Part shown: piece by piece, positions 28,201 to 43,200 of the stretch
How the letters are laid out: every line of letters starts with the position of its first letter
Position numbering within the stretch: the stretch's first letter is position 1
Assembly: GCA_030549495.1 (NCBI GenBank)
Contig: JAUIRK010000736.1
Coordinates: forward strand, 1-64,000
Direction: 5' to 3'
DNA length: 64,000 nucleotides
Source: Nectonema munidae
Lineage: Eukaryota; Nematomorpha; Nectonematoida; Nectonematidae
The notes under the pieces: generated by a model
Databases searched by the model: none
Told to the model about the DNA's origin: nothing
What the model saw: the letters and a program-made list of their open reading frames with translations, nothing else
Made by a program: the position numbers and the translations under genes

Positions 28201-31200
28201 GTAGGACTTTTTACCCAAATACACACAAATATATTCCTTATTTGCAAATAAAAACTTGAAATTAAAAATAATATTAGATAAATGCATAAAATAAATAGAT
28301 ATACAGATATTTACGTACGAACGAGGGCTGGTAATAGAATGTTGTTATATATTTTTATTTCTCCCATTATCTTGCCAGGCAACACAAATTAGTAATTATT
28401 TAAATTAAAAAATTATTTTTTGTAATCAAACTTACTATTATAAAATAATTATATTATTATTTAATAAAAAGAATATCTACCTATAAAATTAGCTATATAA
28501 TATAATAAAATATTATTCTATTTAGCTATTTTAAGTTTTGTTTGTAAAATTTTTTCTTATTTAACAAATAAAAAATCTGAGCTCCCTCTCAGCTTAACAG
28601 TTGAAGTTTAGGGGTTCAATCACAAAGGCTCTCGACTCTTAAAAACAAGTGATTAACCATATCAAGCATAATGCGAGCATATAGCCTAACAGGAGAAAGA
28701 GCTTTAATATCTTACCAACAAAATAAAAAATCAAGTTATTATTTTAATGTTTTAGAATATTTTTTAATTTATTATAATTCAATTTCAAATTAATAATTTA
28801 TATTAGTTTTATGGTGAGAAAATTTTTCTATGTATATTTAACTTGTTCTCTGAATATTTAAATTTGTTTTCATCTGTTTGGGTGTATTTGGATAAAAAGT
28901 CTCACCCCTGGCAATATTTTACGTGTAGTGAATTCTTTAGTTTGTTTTTCGAATTCATGCATTTATAAATACAACCTTTTGGCCACTAGTAACTTTACAA
29001 TTGACTCTATTAATTTTGATATAAACAAAATATGTAATAAGTTGAAAAGCGTAGACAAGTTCAAGTCCCCTGGTATTGATAACTTACATCCCTACATTAT
29101 CAGTAAATTACATGATGTTTTAGCTGTTCCATTTAAAATGGTTTTTGAAAAGTCTTTAGAAGAAAAAAAATCATTAGATTTATAGAAAACAGCTTTAGTC
29201 ATACCTGTACTGAAAACTGAAGATAGTAAATTTTGTCACAATTATACACCTATAAGCCTCAACCCAATTCTCTGTAAGGTTTTTGAGTCGTTTATAGCTG
29301 AGAAATTTGCGAGCCATATAGAAAGTCTTCAGTTTTTTAATTTGAATCAACATGGATTTATGAATGGTAAATCTACTATAACGAACCTATCAGAGTTTCA
29401 AACCAATTTGGTTCATCTACTTGAGCTAAATGATACAGTTGATGTGATTTACCTTGATTTTCACAAAGCTTTTAACTCCAATCCACATAAATATTTGATT
29501 GATAAGCTAGAATCATTTGGCATAAAAAGAAACTTACTGTCATTATTAGACAATTTCTTTAAAGATAGAAAACAAATTATTGTTGTAAATGAGAGTTATT
29601 CTCAAGAAAACTCAGTTACAAGTGGTGGGCCGCATAGATCATTTCTGGGTCCCTTGCAATTTAATATTTTTCTGAATGACCTCTTGAACATAGTTAGCTC
29701 CAAACTAAAATTGTTTGCCGATGATAATAAAATTTACAGCGTATCTAATTCTGCTGGTAAAGCTAGTTTGCAGAGTGACTTAATTTGCATCTTTCATTCA
29801 CCTAGTAGATGAGGAATGAAACTAAATCTAGACAAGTGTACCCACCTACAAATTGGATTACAAAATGATAAATCATTCTTCACTGGAGAACATAAACTGA
29901 AAAAAGTGGATACACAGAAAGATTTTGGTGTAATTGTAAAACTAATCTTGATTATAGAGAAAATATCTCAATGAGTGTGTCAAAGGCTCAAGTTTTTCAT
30001 AAAGTGTACAAATTCTTCACTTTGTTTGATGCCAACACAGCTCCACTTCTATATAAAACACTTATTAGACCGATTTTACGGTATGTAAACGTCATTGCTT
30101 AACTTTTTTATTCCTGTGATGCTGCAAACATTGAAAGAGTCCAAAGAACAATCACCAAAAAGATTCTTGAAACATCTGAAATATAAGAAAGACTAAAATG
30201 TTTGAATTTCCACTCGATGATGTACAGATTCAAAAGAAATGATATGGTTACTGTATTCAATATTGCAAATGGTAATTTGAGAACAATTTCACAAGTTTTA
30301 CCAGAATTCTCCTAAAAATTGCAGATTTCACTCTTACAAGTTTAGAAAGAGTCATTACAAATAGTCATTTTTGAAAAGATTTTTTTCACAACGTATGATA
30401 AATGATTGGAATTCTTTACCTGATTTTGTTGTTAATTCTCTGTTTTTAAATATTTTCAAGAACAGGTTCGTTAATTTTTGGAAAGAGAAAATGTTTGATC
30501 ACGGTTAATTTTTTTTTCTTTTCCATAAAAAATGATGCGAATATTTTTAGCAGCTTTTTTTTGCCTTTTTTTTCGCTAATAAAATTATGTTATGTTATGA
30601 TAATAGCAATAGAAATGGAGATTATGGATCAGTTTATTTTTTATCTTAAAAAAATGGACGTTTTAGCCTAACCAAAATTTAATAAATAATTTGTGAATCA
30701 AAATTTTGCAAAAATAATGTTATCTGTTATTAACATTTTTTTAAAGAATTTATTTTTGGAAAATTACCTGTACACATATCTTTTTCCAAATGTCTTCTTA
30801 ATAATATTTTTGTCATAGTAGTACCTTAAACCTCGTGAAAGTTTTTCATAGTTCATTTTAGGTTTATTTTTTCTTTCTCCCCATTTTTTTGCAACCTAAA
30901 TTTATTTTATAATCATATTAGAAGTAGAACGTATGAAAAAATAGAACAAAAAACTATAATTGCTAGAGGCATAGATGAATATGAATACAATCTCAATTTA
31001 TAATTTGTCAAGAGATAGTCTTATTATGGAAGAAGCTCATAATAATATACACCCATGTAGCTTTACTAAATTTATGGGCCCAACCAACAAAAAATTGAAA
31101 TTTACAAATTAAAAAATTAAATAATGAATTTATTTTTGATAATAATAATAAAGCAAATAAAATAAAAATATAGAAAAATTATGAACATCATTGATCGTAA

Positions 31201-34200
31201 CGACCATATGCTTTAATATGTTTAAGATGAGCTTTCTACCTGTAATAAGAGAGAAAATGAATAATAAAAAATAAACCTTGCTTTTTTGTATGAGAAAAAA
31301 GGGGGTTACACAACAATGACCACCCACCCCTCCCCTGCCTTTGAATATGCCACTGTTCAGAGTTATTCCTTGCCCGATTCTCAATCGTGACATCTCCATC
31401 TGTGTAGTTATAGAAAATTATTGTACACTTGAATGCAACAAAAGTAGATAACTCATTTATTTTATTTTAATTTTTCCTTCTCTTTACGTGTTCACCCCAG
31501 GAACAATATGTCAATACAATCTAAGCGAGTACATACAGGAAAACCACTTCATCCATCTTATTCCCAAACCATTTATGGTCTCTTCGAAACATTTGTATTT
31601 AAATATACTCCCTCTGCTGTCAGCCTACTCGATTTAGTAAAGTTTAACGATGAAACGGGGGCGTGAGTAAGGTTGGTTAGATACTTGGTTTCCATGACTC
31701 AAGGTCTTACATTCGATCCCCTCATCAAGCCCACTTTTCTCATAGTTCGATACAAGCGGCGCAAGTGTGCCTTCTCGATGAAAACACTCTACGGTACCTT
31801 TACATTTTATTCTTTTATCCCATTCTAATCCATTAAAAAAAACCAACTTAGCTGAAGCACCTTCAACGACTTCCTATCCAAACGTAATTTCTCAAGCCTG
31901 ACTCCTCCTATCTTCTCACTCAAATCAACTAAAACCACGTAAATTACTTGATTCTGACTTAACTATTATCGTTCAACCACCTCTACTTACAACCTCCCTT
32001 AGAGAAAAATCTGCAACAAAATATTATAAAATTCAGAGTACTGATTCGAAATCTTTAACTAACTCAAAAATCAGAGTTTCTACTAAGGGCACATAATCAT
32101 TAAGCAAATCAAATAAGCAAACTCCTCTCTCTTCCAAATTCTTGCTCATAAGTATGGCTAACTCATTCCCATTCTCTTCCTTTGCCCAACAAATCTCCAC
32201 AGAGAAAAATAATTTTAAAAACTTTGGATACATCCCTCCAATTAAACAAGTGGCAAAATTACAGAATTCATTTATACTGTTATGCTTCAACCAAGCAATC
32301 CTCCCATATGGACCTTTTAAACAATCCTCGATTTATCCAAAATAATACATCTTTTTTTGTGAAATATCTCATAACGATTTTTAGATTGAAATGAAAGAGT
32401 CCTATGCTGATGTTGCAAAAAATTAGTTCTCAAAGTTCTGATTCGATTTGCCACTACATATGAATGTGAGCAAGCGTTTTCCATGCTACTTTCTATCGAA
32501 ACCAAATCCCAAAACAGATTGAAAATGAGTAATGAGTTGCATTGGCCAAAACAGAGCTAAATTTAGACAAACTGGTTTAGACAAAGCAGATGCATCCATC
32601 CCATTTATATTTATTGGATTATAGAGATAATTTTTGAATAAATATTGTATCAATTTTTTTTAGTACATTAGTCAAGTGAACAAAATCATTCATATATGAT
32701 AGATCACTACTCATCGGATGTGATTAAGCCTTTATCCCTCCTTATTTCCATTTGCCAGTTATTCAAACGGATGGTCACAGTCTACCTGTATAGTCTATCG
32801 CTAGATATGCTATATTCTAACCAAGTGAAGGTTTTATACCATGACTAAAAATGATTACTTTTGTAATTCCTTAGCGAGCTGAATTTTTGGTATCGCCGAT
32901 TTCATATTTGGTCTCCAAAAATTAAAATGTCTGTCTTGTAAAGACAATATGGAAATATGGAAGCAACATTGATTAGGAGCTAAACAAATTTTCTCAGCCT
33001 CTCATCTCACTAATTGTCAACAAGCCTGGTTAAAGAAGGAAGGAGAAGAAAGACATTTATTTTGTCAACTGACAAGGTGGTACAAAAGGCTAGTAAAAGC
33101 CGCTGTCTGCACTACCATCCATCTTCTAAGCTTTTTTGAATTTAAAGGGAGCATATAAACAGACAAAATGATAATTGAAAATCCTTGAATAAAAAATATA
33201 TTTAATCTAGTATTTACAAACACAGAGGCATAATATACAAAATTATAAAAAGAAAACATATGACAAAAAATTAATACGTTATTTCACTGGTCATGTCCAT
33301 TTTTTTTTATTAAAATCAATTAAACCTGTGAAAAAAAAGTTTTTTATACATATATACCCATTTTAAAGTATGCTAAATTCAGTGGTGATATTCCTTTTTT
33401 TTTTTTTATGAAAATCAATTAAAACTGTCAAAAAAATTGATTTATCTAAAAAAGAAACATTTAATCCAAATAATTATATAAAGTTTTTTACACACATATA
33501 CCCATTTTTAACTACGCTGTGTTTACTGGTGATATTCCTTTTTTTTTTATAAAAATCAGTCAAACCTGACAAAAAATAATTTAAATATGACAGCCCATGG
33601 CAAAATTAAAATTTTTATTCTTATAAAAAGTTTAATTTTAAATATATAAACATAAAAATAACTTCTACTTGCAGTATTTCTCTGGTAATTATTTTCTTAA
33701 TTTAATAATAAACCAAAGTTGTTTAATTCACTCGAAATTTTTAATTTGTCAGTAAATTAGGCATCTCGATAGGAACTCAATCGTTTTGGCTACAAATTCG
33801 TTATCGGCTCGTAGTCTCTACGTCATATTATAATTTACATTCTGTAATTTTGTTATTCATTCTATGATGATCCTTTCTTGGAAGCTCTTTTTTCATTAGA
33901 AATTTATTTTCTTCAATATCTGTATGAAAAAAATTTTTTAAGGATTTATTTTGAAAAGATTTTTTCCTCTCTCAAAGCATTCTGATCTTCTTGGTGATCT
34001 TAGGCTTTTTTTTTTATCAGTATCGTGTATTTTATTATCATGTTGTATGAAGAGATATTCAGCCTGAATATTTGTCAACCAATCCCAGTTCAAAGGTTTT
34101 TTTTCTAATGAATCATTGGTGATGTTCCTTTTTTCAATTACAAAAAATTGTCCACCTTTTTCATTTAACCCATTTACACCAAGCAAATCAGCCGATATTT

Positions 34201-37200
34201 AAAAACGAGACGATTTTTAAAGTCTTGAAAAAAGGGAAGAAATCAGTTCCAAAAGATGAATAAATCCCCTTCACCAAAGGGAAAAAGATGAATAAATTGA
34301 ATTTAAATTAAAAAATATCTTGAGTGAGTAAATTCTCACATATTGGCATCTGTGCCATTTTTGATAAATCTGATCTATTCTAAATTTTCAGATTTCCTAC
34401 CCATCTTAGTTAAATGATAATTGTAATCCTAGATGATAAGCTAGATTTTTCATTTTTAAAAGAGGAACTTCTTTTTCACGATCAAACTCTTTTTTAAAGC
34501 ACCCAATATTAGATTATTACACAACTTCCTATTTCATTAGCTAGACCTTCCATTTAGTCAAGATTTTTAATTATTTCTTTTGATCACACGTTCTCTTTTA
34601 AGTTAATTTTCAGGATGCTGCCTTCTCTCATACTAAATTTCAAAAGATTTTATAATACGTTTTGTTTTTTTTTAATAAATATTTCATACTCAAGATGATT
34701 GGAGAAAGTATTATAAGCCAAAATATACAAAAAAAAAATTTTTTACTATATAACTAATATGTAACAATTTTTGAAAAATTTTTACAGAACTGACTTTCAG
34801 GCATACATCACTAATTCAATTACCACTTCGAGATATTTTTTAACCGTATTATCCAAAATCCAGTACAGAAATAAAATAAGCATAGTCGATTTGGTATAAA
34901 ACAGATATTTATTTTTTTGAAGAGAGTATCTAGAAGTAAACCGCAAATCTGATTCAAGCTTTCAGATATTTTAAAACCATAAATGCCAAACCTTGGTCCA
35001 AAAATGAAACCAGCATCTTTTATTTGGAATAAAAACAGATATTTTATTTAAATTTCAAAAATATTTCTGTAGACATTAGACGTAAATCGAACATTTGATT
35101 GACCCTTTCAGACATTTTAACACCTCTAAATGCAAAAACTGATTTCAGAAATAAAACTAGCATGGTTGATTTGGTATAAAAACATATATTTCATGTAAAA
35201 TTAGAGAGAATATTTTGGAGATAGTTTTCTGACGTAAACCGCAAATTTGAACGATACTGACAGATATTTTAATACCTCTAAATGCGAAAACTGGGTCCAT
35301 AAATGAAACTAGCATGGTTGATTTGGTATAAAAATATATATTTCATATAAAATTTGAGATATTTTTGAAAAAAGTTTTTAGACTTAAACCATAAATTTGA
35401 TTGACATTTAAGACCTATAAATGTGAAAACTGAGTTCAGAAATGAAACCAGCATGGCTGATTTATTATAACACATATATTTTATGTAAAATTTAAAGGAA
35501 TGTTTTTGAAGACAATTTTTAGAAGTAAACTGGAAATTTGATTTACACTTATAGGTATTTTCAAAAATGTAAAAAATGAGTCCAGAAATGAAAACATCAT
35601 GAGCGATTTAGTATAAAAACATATTTTATGTAAAATTTGAAGGAATATTTTATTATATATATTTCTGATCAATCAAAATTTTGATTTGCATTTTCTTAAA
35701 AGTAGCGATGACTATTGAAAAAATTAAATATATAAAGTGTTATGCGTTCCAAACTGTATATAATTATAAGATTTCAAGGTAGTATATAATATAGACCATT
35801 GGTCCCCAAACTGTGGGCCATGGCCCCTTGGGGGCCATAAAGCAAAATTTAAGGAGCCATAATCTGAGGCTATGCATAAATATAACCAGAGGAGTTTAGC
35901 AGGTAGAGGGAAGACTTTTTATCCCACCTGTGAATACTATGAGACCTATGAATTGTGAGTAGAATTGTCTCCCAACTAGAGCACTTAATTGTTACAATGT
36001 TATCAAATTTGTAAGATTCAAAGATTAAATCACATGGCGTAGGATTAATAAACTTTTTCCATCCAGTGGATTTTCTATGTTTTCTTCTTTTTTTTTACTT
36101 ATTCTTGAAACACCTTTTAGCAAAATGCCCTTTTTAATTAATCTTATGATTTTAATTGTTAGATACTAGTAGACAGTCACGGTATTCACCCTCTATGATT
36201 GTTGTGGGGGCCATAGACAAGGATCATGTGTGAAAAGTGGGTAACGATCAGAAAAATTTTGGGAACCTCTGATATAGACCCTAAGTTATAAGGCTAACTA
36301 CAGAAAATGTCAAAATTTTGTTGAAAAATTTTAATTTTGATTTACAGTTTTTGACGTGAGAGGGTCTAGCGATTTTAGGAGTATTCCCGAAATTTGAAGG
36401 GATATAATTCAGCCAATTTTGTACAATTGGGCAACTAATAGGATTACTGCTATATGTGCATGATATCTTTTATTTTTACACGTGTATTTTGTATTGTTTA
36501 CACATATATTATGTAGATGTAAATATAAAAATAAGAAAACAGTTCCTATAGAAGTTTTTTACAAATATAACATTTTTTTATTACAGTCATCATAATTATT
36601 GTTAAAAAAGGTGAATTTTAAGTCTTTTTCATTCAATAACTTAGAGAGAGAGAGAAAGCTTTAATCCTTAAAAAATTTTGGGTCTTTTTGGTTAGGTGGA
36701 TTGATTACTCCGTACTAAAATGCGTATTTTAAAATTTTTAGCATCGAAATGTTACCAAGCTTGATTAGTAACACAGAAACACAAAGAATCATCTTATATA
36801 ATCTTCATATTCTACCTACACATATATTCAGTCAGTAAAGTAAATTCTTTGAAAATTTAATTAGGACATGCGTCTATGAATTGACAGGTATGTAGCCTTG
36901 AATTTAAATTTGGCCATTTTAAATAGAAATTGAAGGTTTTATAATTTTTGGAAGAGATATTCTACAAACTTTAAATTTATATAAATTAGCTATTCTAATC
37001 CCTAGGTTATACGCTAAAAATTACAAGAAAATGATATTATTTGTATTTATACTAAGTTTTATTAACAAAAATTTTAAGCAAAATGTGAAAACATTGAAAA
37101 ACTATTCTAAGCAATCTTGATAAAAAAACTAAACCATTAAATAAAACGAATATCAATAAGAATAAAGATGCTATATATTTAATTTCTGGAATAAAAGACA

Positions 37201-40200
37201 TGATTCTTTAAATTAGCCCCTCGGCCCGCCTTCAAGTACAGGGAGGGAGGACGCGGGGGGGGGGGGGGGGGGGGGTACTGATCAAGCGAAGGAGGTGGGG
37301 GCAAAACTGATCAAGGGGATGAAGGGAAAACTGAGACAAATTTTATATACACAAATTTGTACGTGTCTAATAAAATTGAAAAAAACCTAATTAGATATTG
37401 TTTTAAATCGGTAACAGATTGACAATTTTTCTACTCAAGTTCTTCTAGACATAGAGTTTTTGCAGGGATTCTCAAAGTTTTAATGAGTGCTTCAAAAGAT
37501 TTAGACTCTACTACGTGAAGTGATAAAGTCGTGAGCACAAAAAACTCCAAAATTCTTTGTTCCACTAGCCTCTAAGATATGTTACCGCTAGAAGAAGCAA
37601 TTTCTAAGGAATCCGTTATAGTTTGTTGGCTCGGTCAAAGAACAAGCAAATGTGGAATTCGGTTTGATGCATTTTTTGTACTGGTACCAGTTATATCAAA
37701 AAGTCTTTTTTGATTGTCTGAACCGTTTAACTTCAATAAGGACATTTGCTGTTAAAACCTATTTTATTTCCCTCTTTGCGATTAATTGAAAAATAGTTTT
37801 CAGGATAGGGCCAAGGATTTTCAATATTTTTGTTACTCTCCGATTGATTTTTTGAATTAGACATTAAAACTTTTTCTAAAATTTCTAAATAAGCTAAAAA
37901 AATATATAACTACAAAATTTCTGGAAAGAATTCAATCTATAAAAATTTTTAGGATAGTATAATTTTCAATTCAAATTTTTGAAAAATTAAACTAAAATTG
38001 TTTAAATCGTAAAAAATAAGATAAATTGAACTTAAAAATCATTAGAAAATTTTTTTTATTAACGTTTAACAGTAAAAGTTAAAAATATAACCAATTCAAG
38101 CTTTTAGCTCCAGGTTTGCATATTTTCAAGTATGCTGAAATTAGTGGTTACCTTCATTTTTATGAAAATCAATCAAACTTGTCAAAAAATGATTTAAATA
38201 TGACAGCTCATGTCATAATTAAATTTTTTTTGAAATACTAAAAAAATGTTTTTTAGCACATATATATATACTTTACGACTTTTCAACTCTGTAGATTTTA
38301 GTGATAATGTTAATCTTTTGAAAATCAACTAAACGTGTCAAAAAATCAATCAAACTTGTCAATCAATGTCAAATTTCAAAATAAATTCTACTTGCAGTAT
38401 TTCTTTGCTAATTCACTAAAAATATTTTACCTCTCAGTAAATTAGGTTTCTCGATAGGACATTCATTGTTTTGATTACAAATTCGTTATCAGTACGTAGT
38501 CTCTGCGTCATTCCTTCTGTACTTTATGCAGTATGTAATTTTGTTATTCCATATATGATGGTAGCTTTACTTTCATTATATTTTTCTACTACCTGTGTCA
38601 GAAAAAAAACCTTTTTTAAAGAAACTTTACCCGATCTCAAAGCTTTCTTATTAAGGAATCGTCTTAGGTTTTTTATTAGTGTCATATGGTTTATGATATT
38701 ATTTATATGGTTTATGACATTTTTTATCAGTATCATATGGTTTATTAGGTAATATGAACAGATACTCAGTCTCAAAATTTGTTAATCAAAAAGTTGTTTT
38801 CTTCATCAAATTATTCGGGATGTTCATTATTCAATTACAAAATCTTGTCCACCTTCATCATCTAAAAGACTCTCTTTTCATGCCAAAGGAAAATTCAAAT
38901 GATGAAATCATCTTGATAGTGACTAAATCTCAACATATTCGCATCTGTGACAGTTTTGATAACTCTGACCTATTGAAAATTTTATATTTCCTATCCATCA
39001 TAGGGAAATGGTAATTGAAATCCAAGTTGATAAACTTTTGGTTTAGAGATTTTTTTAGCAAATGAGAAACTTCTTCATGGTTAAAATCTTTACAAGAGAA
39101 ACACGGAGGAAAAGCAAGTTCAGAAAAATGAAATACGTTTGTTTTAACTGATATTCTAAAAAAAATTCCCTGAGATTTGTACTTTTAACGTTTATGAGAC
39201 TGACATTTTTAAAGCTAATCCAGGTGGTGTAACTTGGTAGTAAAAATGAAGTTGTTAGTGGAAATAAAAAGATATGTGTCTTTGCTGATGGGAGCAAACA
39301 TACCTGCTTCTGAATATTTGCCTTTGTTAGTAATTGAAAAGTTATACAGCCAATGGATGCTGGCATATACGGAGCATTAAGGCTCACTATCGAAAAAATT
39401 TAACCAATGAAATTATAGCTCATTGGCATTGTGGCTAAGATGAAACAGTGGAGAAAGGCTGCAAAGTTTATTACAATCAGGCCCGTTGATAAAGCTAGTT
39501 TTGCGCCCTTGCGATTTATTTTGGCCTGCCTGGAACTCTCTTGAAATATATAAATGTATACACTTCCTTCCTGTATTTGGAGTCTAGTGATGGGGATGAT
39601 CACAATATTAGAAGTTCTTCATTTGTTAAAAGATTCCTGGAACAGCGTTTCAATTGGCATAATAAAAAATGTTTGAATAGATGCTTTCGCTTGAATGAAC
39701 AAGAAGAAGAAACAACAGAAATTAATTCAAAATAAAATTTTAGTTTAACTGATTACTTTATTGATTATGATATTGTGTTAGAATGCTTTGAAACAGCGAA
39801 AGAAGTCCTAGTTAGCGCGAGTTTTGAATATAAACCGCAAAAGAAGAACACGAAGAAATAAATAAACCTCCCTTAAAAGCCTTACAGATGGTGAATCAAC
39901 TTAAACAAGTGTATGAAAAATATGGAGGTACAACGTTGGATCTAAAAAAAGCGAGAAAACTTTTTCAAGGTTAAGTCACTGACAGTACAAGATTTTGACA
40001 ATTCTGTATCAGTGATTGATTATTTTTCAAAGTAATATAAATTTGCATTCTTTTAACAAAGTACATTTGTTTTTTGAAAAATAACGCTGGGTGGAAATTT
40101 TAACGAATTTTTGCTTCATTATAAATTTTGGTCATTTTTACCGATATTTGATGTGCTCATTTAAGTAAATTTTAAAAATTTAAGATAATAAGATTATTTT

Positions 40201-43200
40201 TTAATAAAACACACCAACATCTAACTTTGCTTGACAACTTGGGAATACATCTACCTGGCTTCTGCATAAATTGTTAATATGAGGCTGCGATCCATTTGAG
40301 TGTGGCGATGAGGTTGAAAGATTTTTTGCTAAAGACAAGAGAACCTTACTTTACATTTTTGAAACAATAGATTTCTTTTCTGGCCATTCACCTTTTGCTA
40401 CAAATATAGTGCTTACTATATCTACCTTGTAATCGTAGTAGGATTCTGAACATTTTGAAGTTAACTTTATGCACTCTTCTTTTAGTTTAACATAGCAACC
40501 AACAAGGATAAATCGATATGGTGTTGTGAAGCAAAAGAAACAGTCTTGACACTTTTTATAGAAGAAACAAGGAACAGACACCATTGATCGGGCGGATGCT
40601 TCAAGACTAATTATTTTAATAAATCTTTTATTTTTGTTCTGACTTAAAATGTCTGTAATGTAAAAATATTTTCTACTATGCGCTGTACTTTAAACTGTTT
40701 ATTTGTTATTCATATTCATTTTATAGTTAATTATCCTAGTAGACTAGTAGAGGTGACTTACAACAACTACAGATCATAAGACCAACCGACGTCTCATCCT
40801 GATCTCTGATTTGCACACAAAAATATTCTTCATATGCGATTCAATATTTTATAGCACTTAAAATCTGTTTTTGTTTGCTTTGGGCCAAATATACTCCACA
40901 CAAAAATAATCACTTTTTAGCTTATAGTGTCTTTTAGCCATTTACAAAAAAAATTATAAATTTAAGAGATGGAAACATATGGGTGAACATCCCAAAAATA
41001 CAATGTTTGCTCAAAAAATGGATTAATCAAAAATGATAAAATATCGATGTTACATAAAAATAAATACTACCATCGTATCGAGTGGAGCCGATTTACACAT
41101 AAAAAGTGTCAAATTAAACATTTTATTGTTACACAGTGTAATTAGAAGTTTTTTTATTTTTAGTATTTCACTCTATAATGTTTACAAATTTCACTTTTTG
41201 GATATAAGCACACAATTTAGCAGTTTATTAATTTTGACATGAACTGACATATTGAAATCATTTTTTTGACAGCTTTGATTGATTTTTATAAAAAATGAAC
41301 ATCACCACTATATTCAGGATATTTGAAATATATAATTTCAGACTAAAAATTTTTGTAAAAAAACTTTAAAATCTAAGAAAAACAGGATGGAAAGGGTCCA
41401 AAAAGCCCCCATCCCCAGAACATAGAGAATCGAATCCAGACTTCTAAGTCTCCCTAAGCTTCTAAGCACTAAGCAATCTGCCAATGATGAATATTATTAG
41501 AAATATAAAAGAAAAAGTAATCGCTTAAAATGAAGTTTCATTGTTTAGTCTTCTCTAAGCTAACAGATATTTAAGTTTTTACTTGATCTGGTTCAAAAAA
41601 TTTGAATTCCCATCCATCTCCTGTCCAAGCTATTAAATCTCTGTTAGAAGGCTCCATTAACATTTCAAGTAAAAATTGCCACAGATGGATAGAACGCGCT
41701 CCTATCAAATAGAACATCTAAAATTGTTTCAAGTGCCTACCTTCTTTTATTCTCCATATGCCAAAATATTAATTGCCAAAAATGTAGGCATATTGATCAC
41801 ATGATAAGAATTTCATGTCATTATTATAAGGTTTTTTTTTTAAATTTTTTCCCCTTCAGAATTTTCAAGACTTTGTGACTATGTTAAATATGTGTTGAAC
41901 TTGATTTTTAGAGGACACAGCTAAAATGCATTAAATTGTGCTTTTAGGAGAGCTAAGACAACTGATTGTAACTGATTGTACTATCAAACTACAAAATATA
42001 TAAAACTGTGCAAGTTAGTAAAGTATAATAACTAATCTCATAAAGAAGAGCAGTTAGTCGTATAAAATGAAATGCGTACTTCTTACCTTTTTTAAAATGC
42101 TGATTCTAGATATCTAACTTGTTCTAAAATTTAGGGATTTTTAAAGTTAGCCATTAAAGTAAAAAAAAATTACATTTAAAACTTTTAAAGTAAAGAAAGT
42201 GTTGTTGAGATGTCATGAATAAAAGTTGAAGGATATAATAGAAAAATAGAACTTTTCTAATTTTCAACCACTCTGATCTTCTTCAGATGAATAAAGAAAT
42301 CGTTAAATGAACACGAGAAAAGGGAGAATGACTTATTAATTTTTTTTTAATTAAGGAGAAGAAGAAATTTAAGTAAATTTTATTCAAAACATAAGTTTTC
42401 TGGCTTTTGAAATTTATTTATGATATCTCTTCTTTTTCTTTGCACCGAAGACTCTAATTAACTAAAAATAATATTAAGATAAATTAGGCACCAACTTACT
42501 AACCGAGATGCTGCTTATGGGGATCCAGGAGAGGGAGATGTCGGATTCATGACAAGTGAGTTCGTTGGTAATCCTCTTCAAGAACAAAGATGATATATTA
42601 GAATGTGAAAACTACAGGGCCGTCAAAGTTCTTGGCCATACATTAAAATTTTGAGATCGAATACTCAAAAATAGGATCAGAGGAAAGCTTGATATCGATG
42701 AGAATCAATTTGGCTTCATGCCTGGAAGAAGGAAACCATAGGCAAACATATGCATTGAGAATAATAAGAGAAAAAGAAAGAGACACGATGGAAGGTCTGT
42801 ACATGGCCTAATCTCAAAAAAAGCCTACGATAGGGCAGCGGTCGAAAACATTTCAAGCTTCATGGACCACTAAACATTTAGTTTTGAATACTTATTTATA
42901 AAAAGTATTCAAAATTAAAATTTAAAAATAAAAAAAATTATAAAAATAAATAAAATAAAAAAAATTATAAATAATAGTATCAAAAGTAAGACATTTAAAG
43001 TTTTAATCTTATGAGAGATTTAAGGTTTATGCGATTGTTATTGAAGATTTTAGTGTGATATTTATTCCTGCTTCTCTGAATTTTACGAACTTTTGCCTCC
43101 AATGAAGAAAAGCAAGGGGAATAACATTTTTTATTTCAAGACCAAAGTGGTACTCGGTCGTAATTGCTATGACAGGTGAAAATGTCATTTCACACAAATA

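Larger units (their letters stand above)
28171..30680. mobile_element. DNA element with ~55-bp inverted ends, split by a LINE
   Basis: Left end at 28171-28226 contains TTGGTTAGACTAAAACGT and GACTTTTTACCCAAATACAC. The reverse complement of the right end exists in two pieces: GACTTTTTATCCAAATACAC at 28878-28897 and TTGGTTAGGCTAAAACGT at 30657-30676, with the LINE at 28916-30656 between them. Removing the LINE restores one continuous right end. The element without it is about 770 bp, carries a SINE (28575-28730) and no visible transposase. Superfamily and target duplication unresolved. Confidence 0.75.
33290..36450 (-). mobile_element. family X, copy B
   Basis: The most complete copy. Order: two diverged ~190-bp subrepeats at 33290-33600 (GGTGATATTCC, AAAATCA(A/G)T(T/C)AAACCTG), a middle block with CAAATTCGTTATCGG and the minus-strand open frame 33938-34186, the block shared with 10990-11130 and 38960-39010, the ~144-bp tandem array 34864-35690, then a right part interrupted by a hAT MITE (35797-36271). 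The middle block differs from copy A, which has the SEEQGERFHQDI protein piece instead. Degenerate; no clear terminal repeats. Confidence 0.65.

Noticed and set aside
32033-32290. Minus-strand 85-codon ORF opposite the hAT fragment region
   Set aside because: No motif; neighbouring plus strand shows hAT similarity, so this is most likely a chance or antisense frame.
34864-35690. Regular repeats considered as a CRISPR-like array
   Set aside because: Units are 135-153 bp, diverged throughout, without short identical repeats or unique spacers; it is a eukaryotic tandem array.
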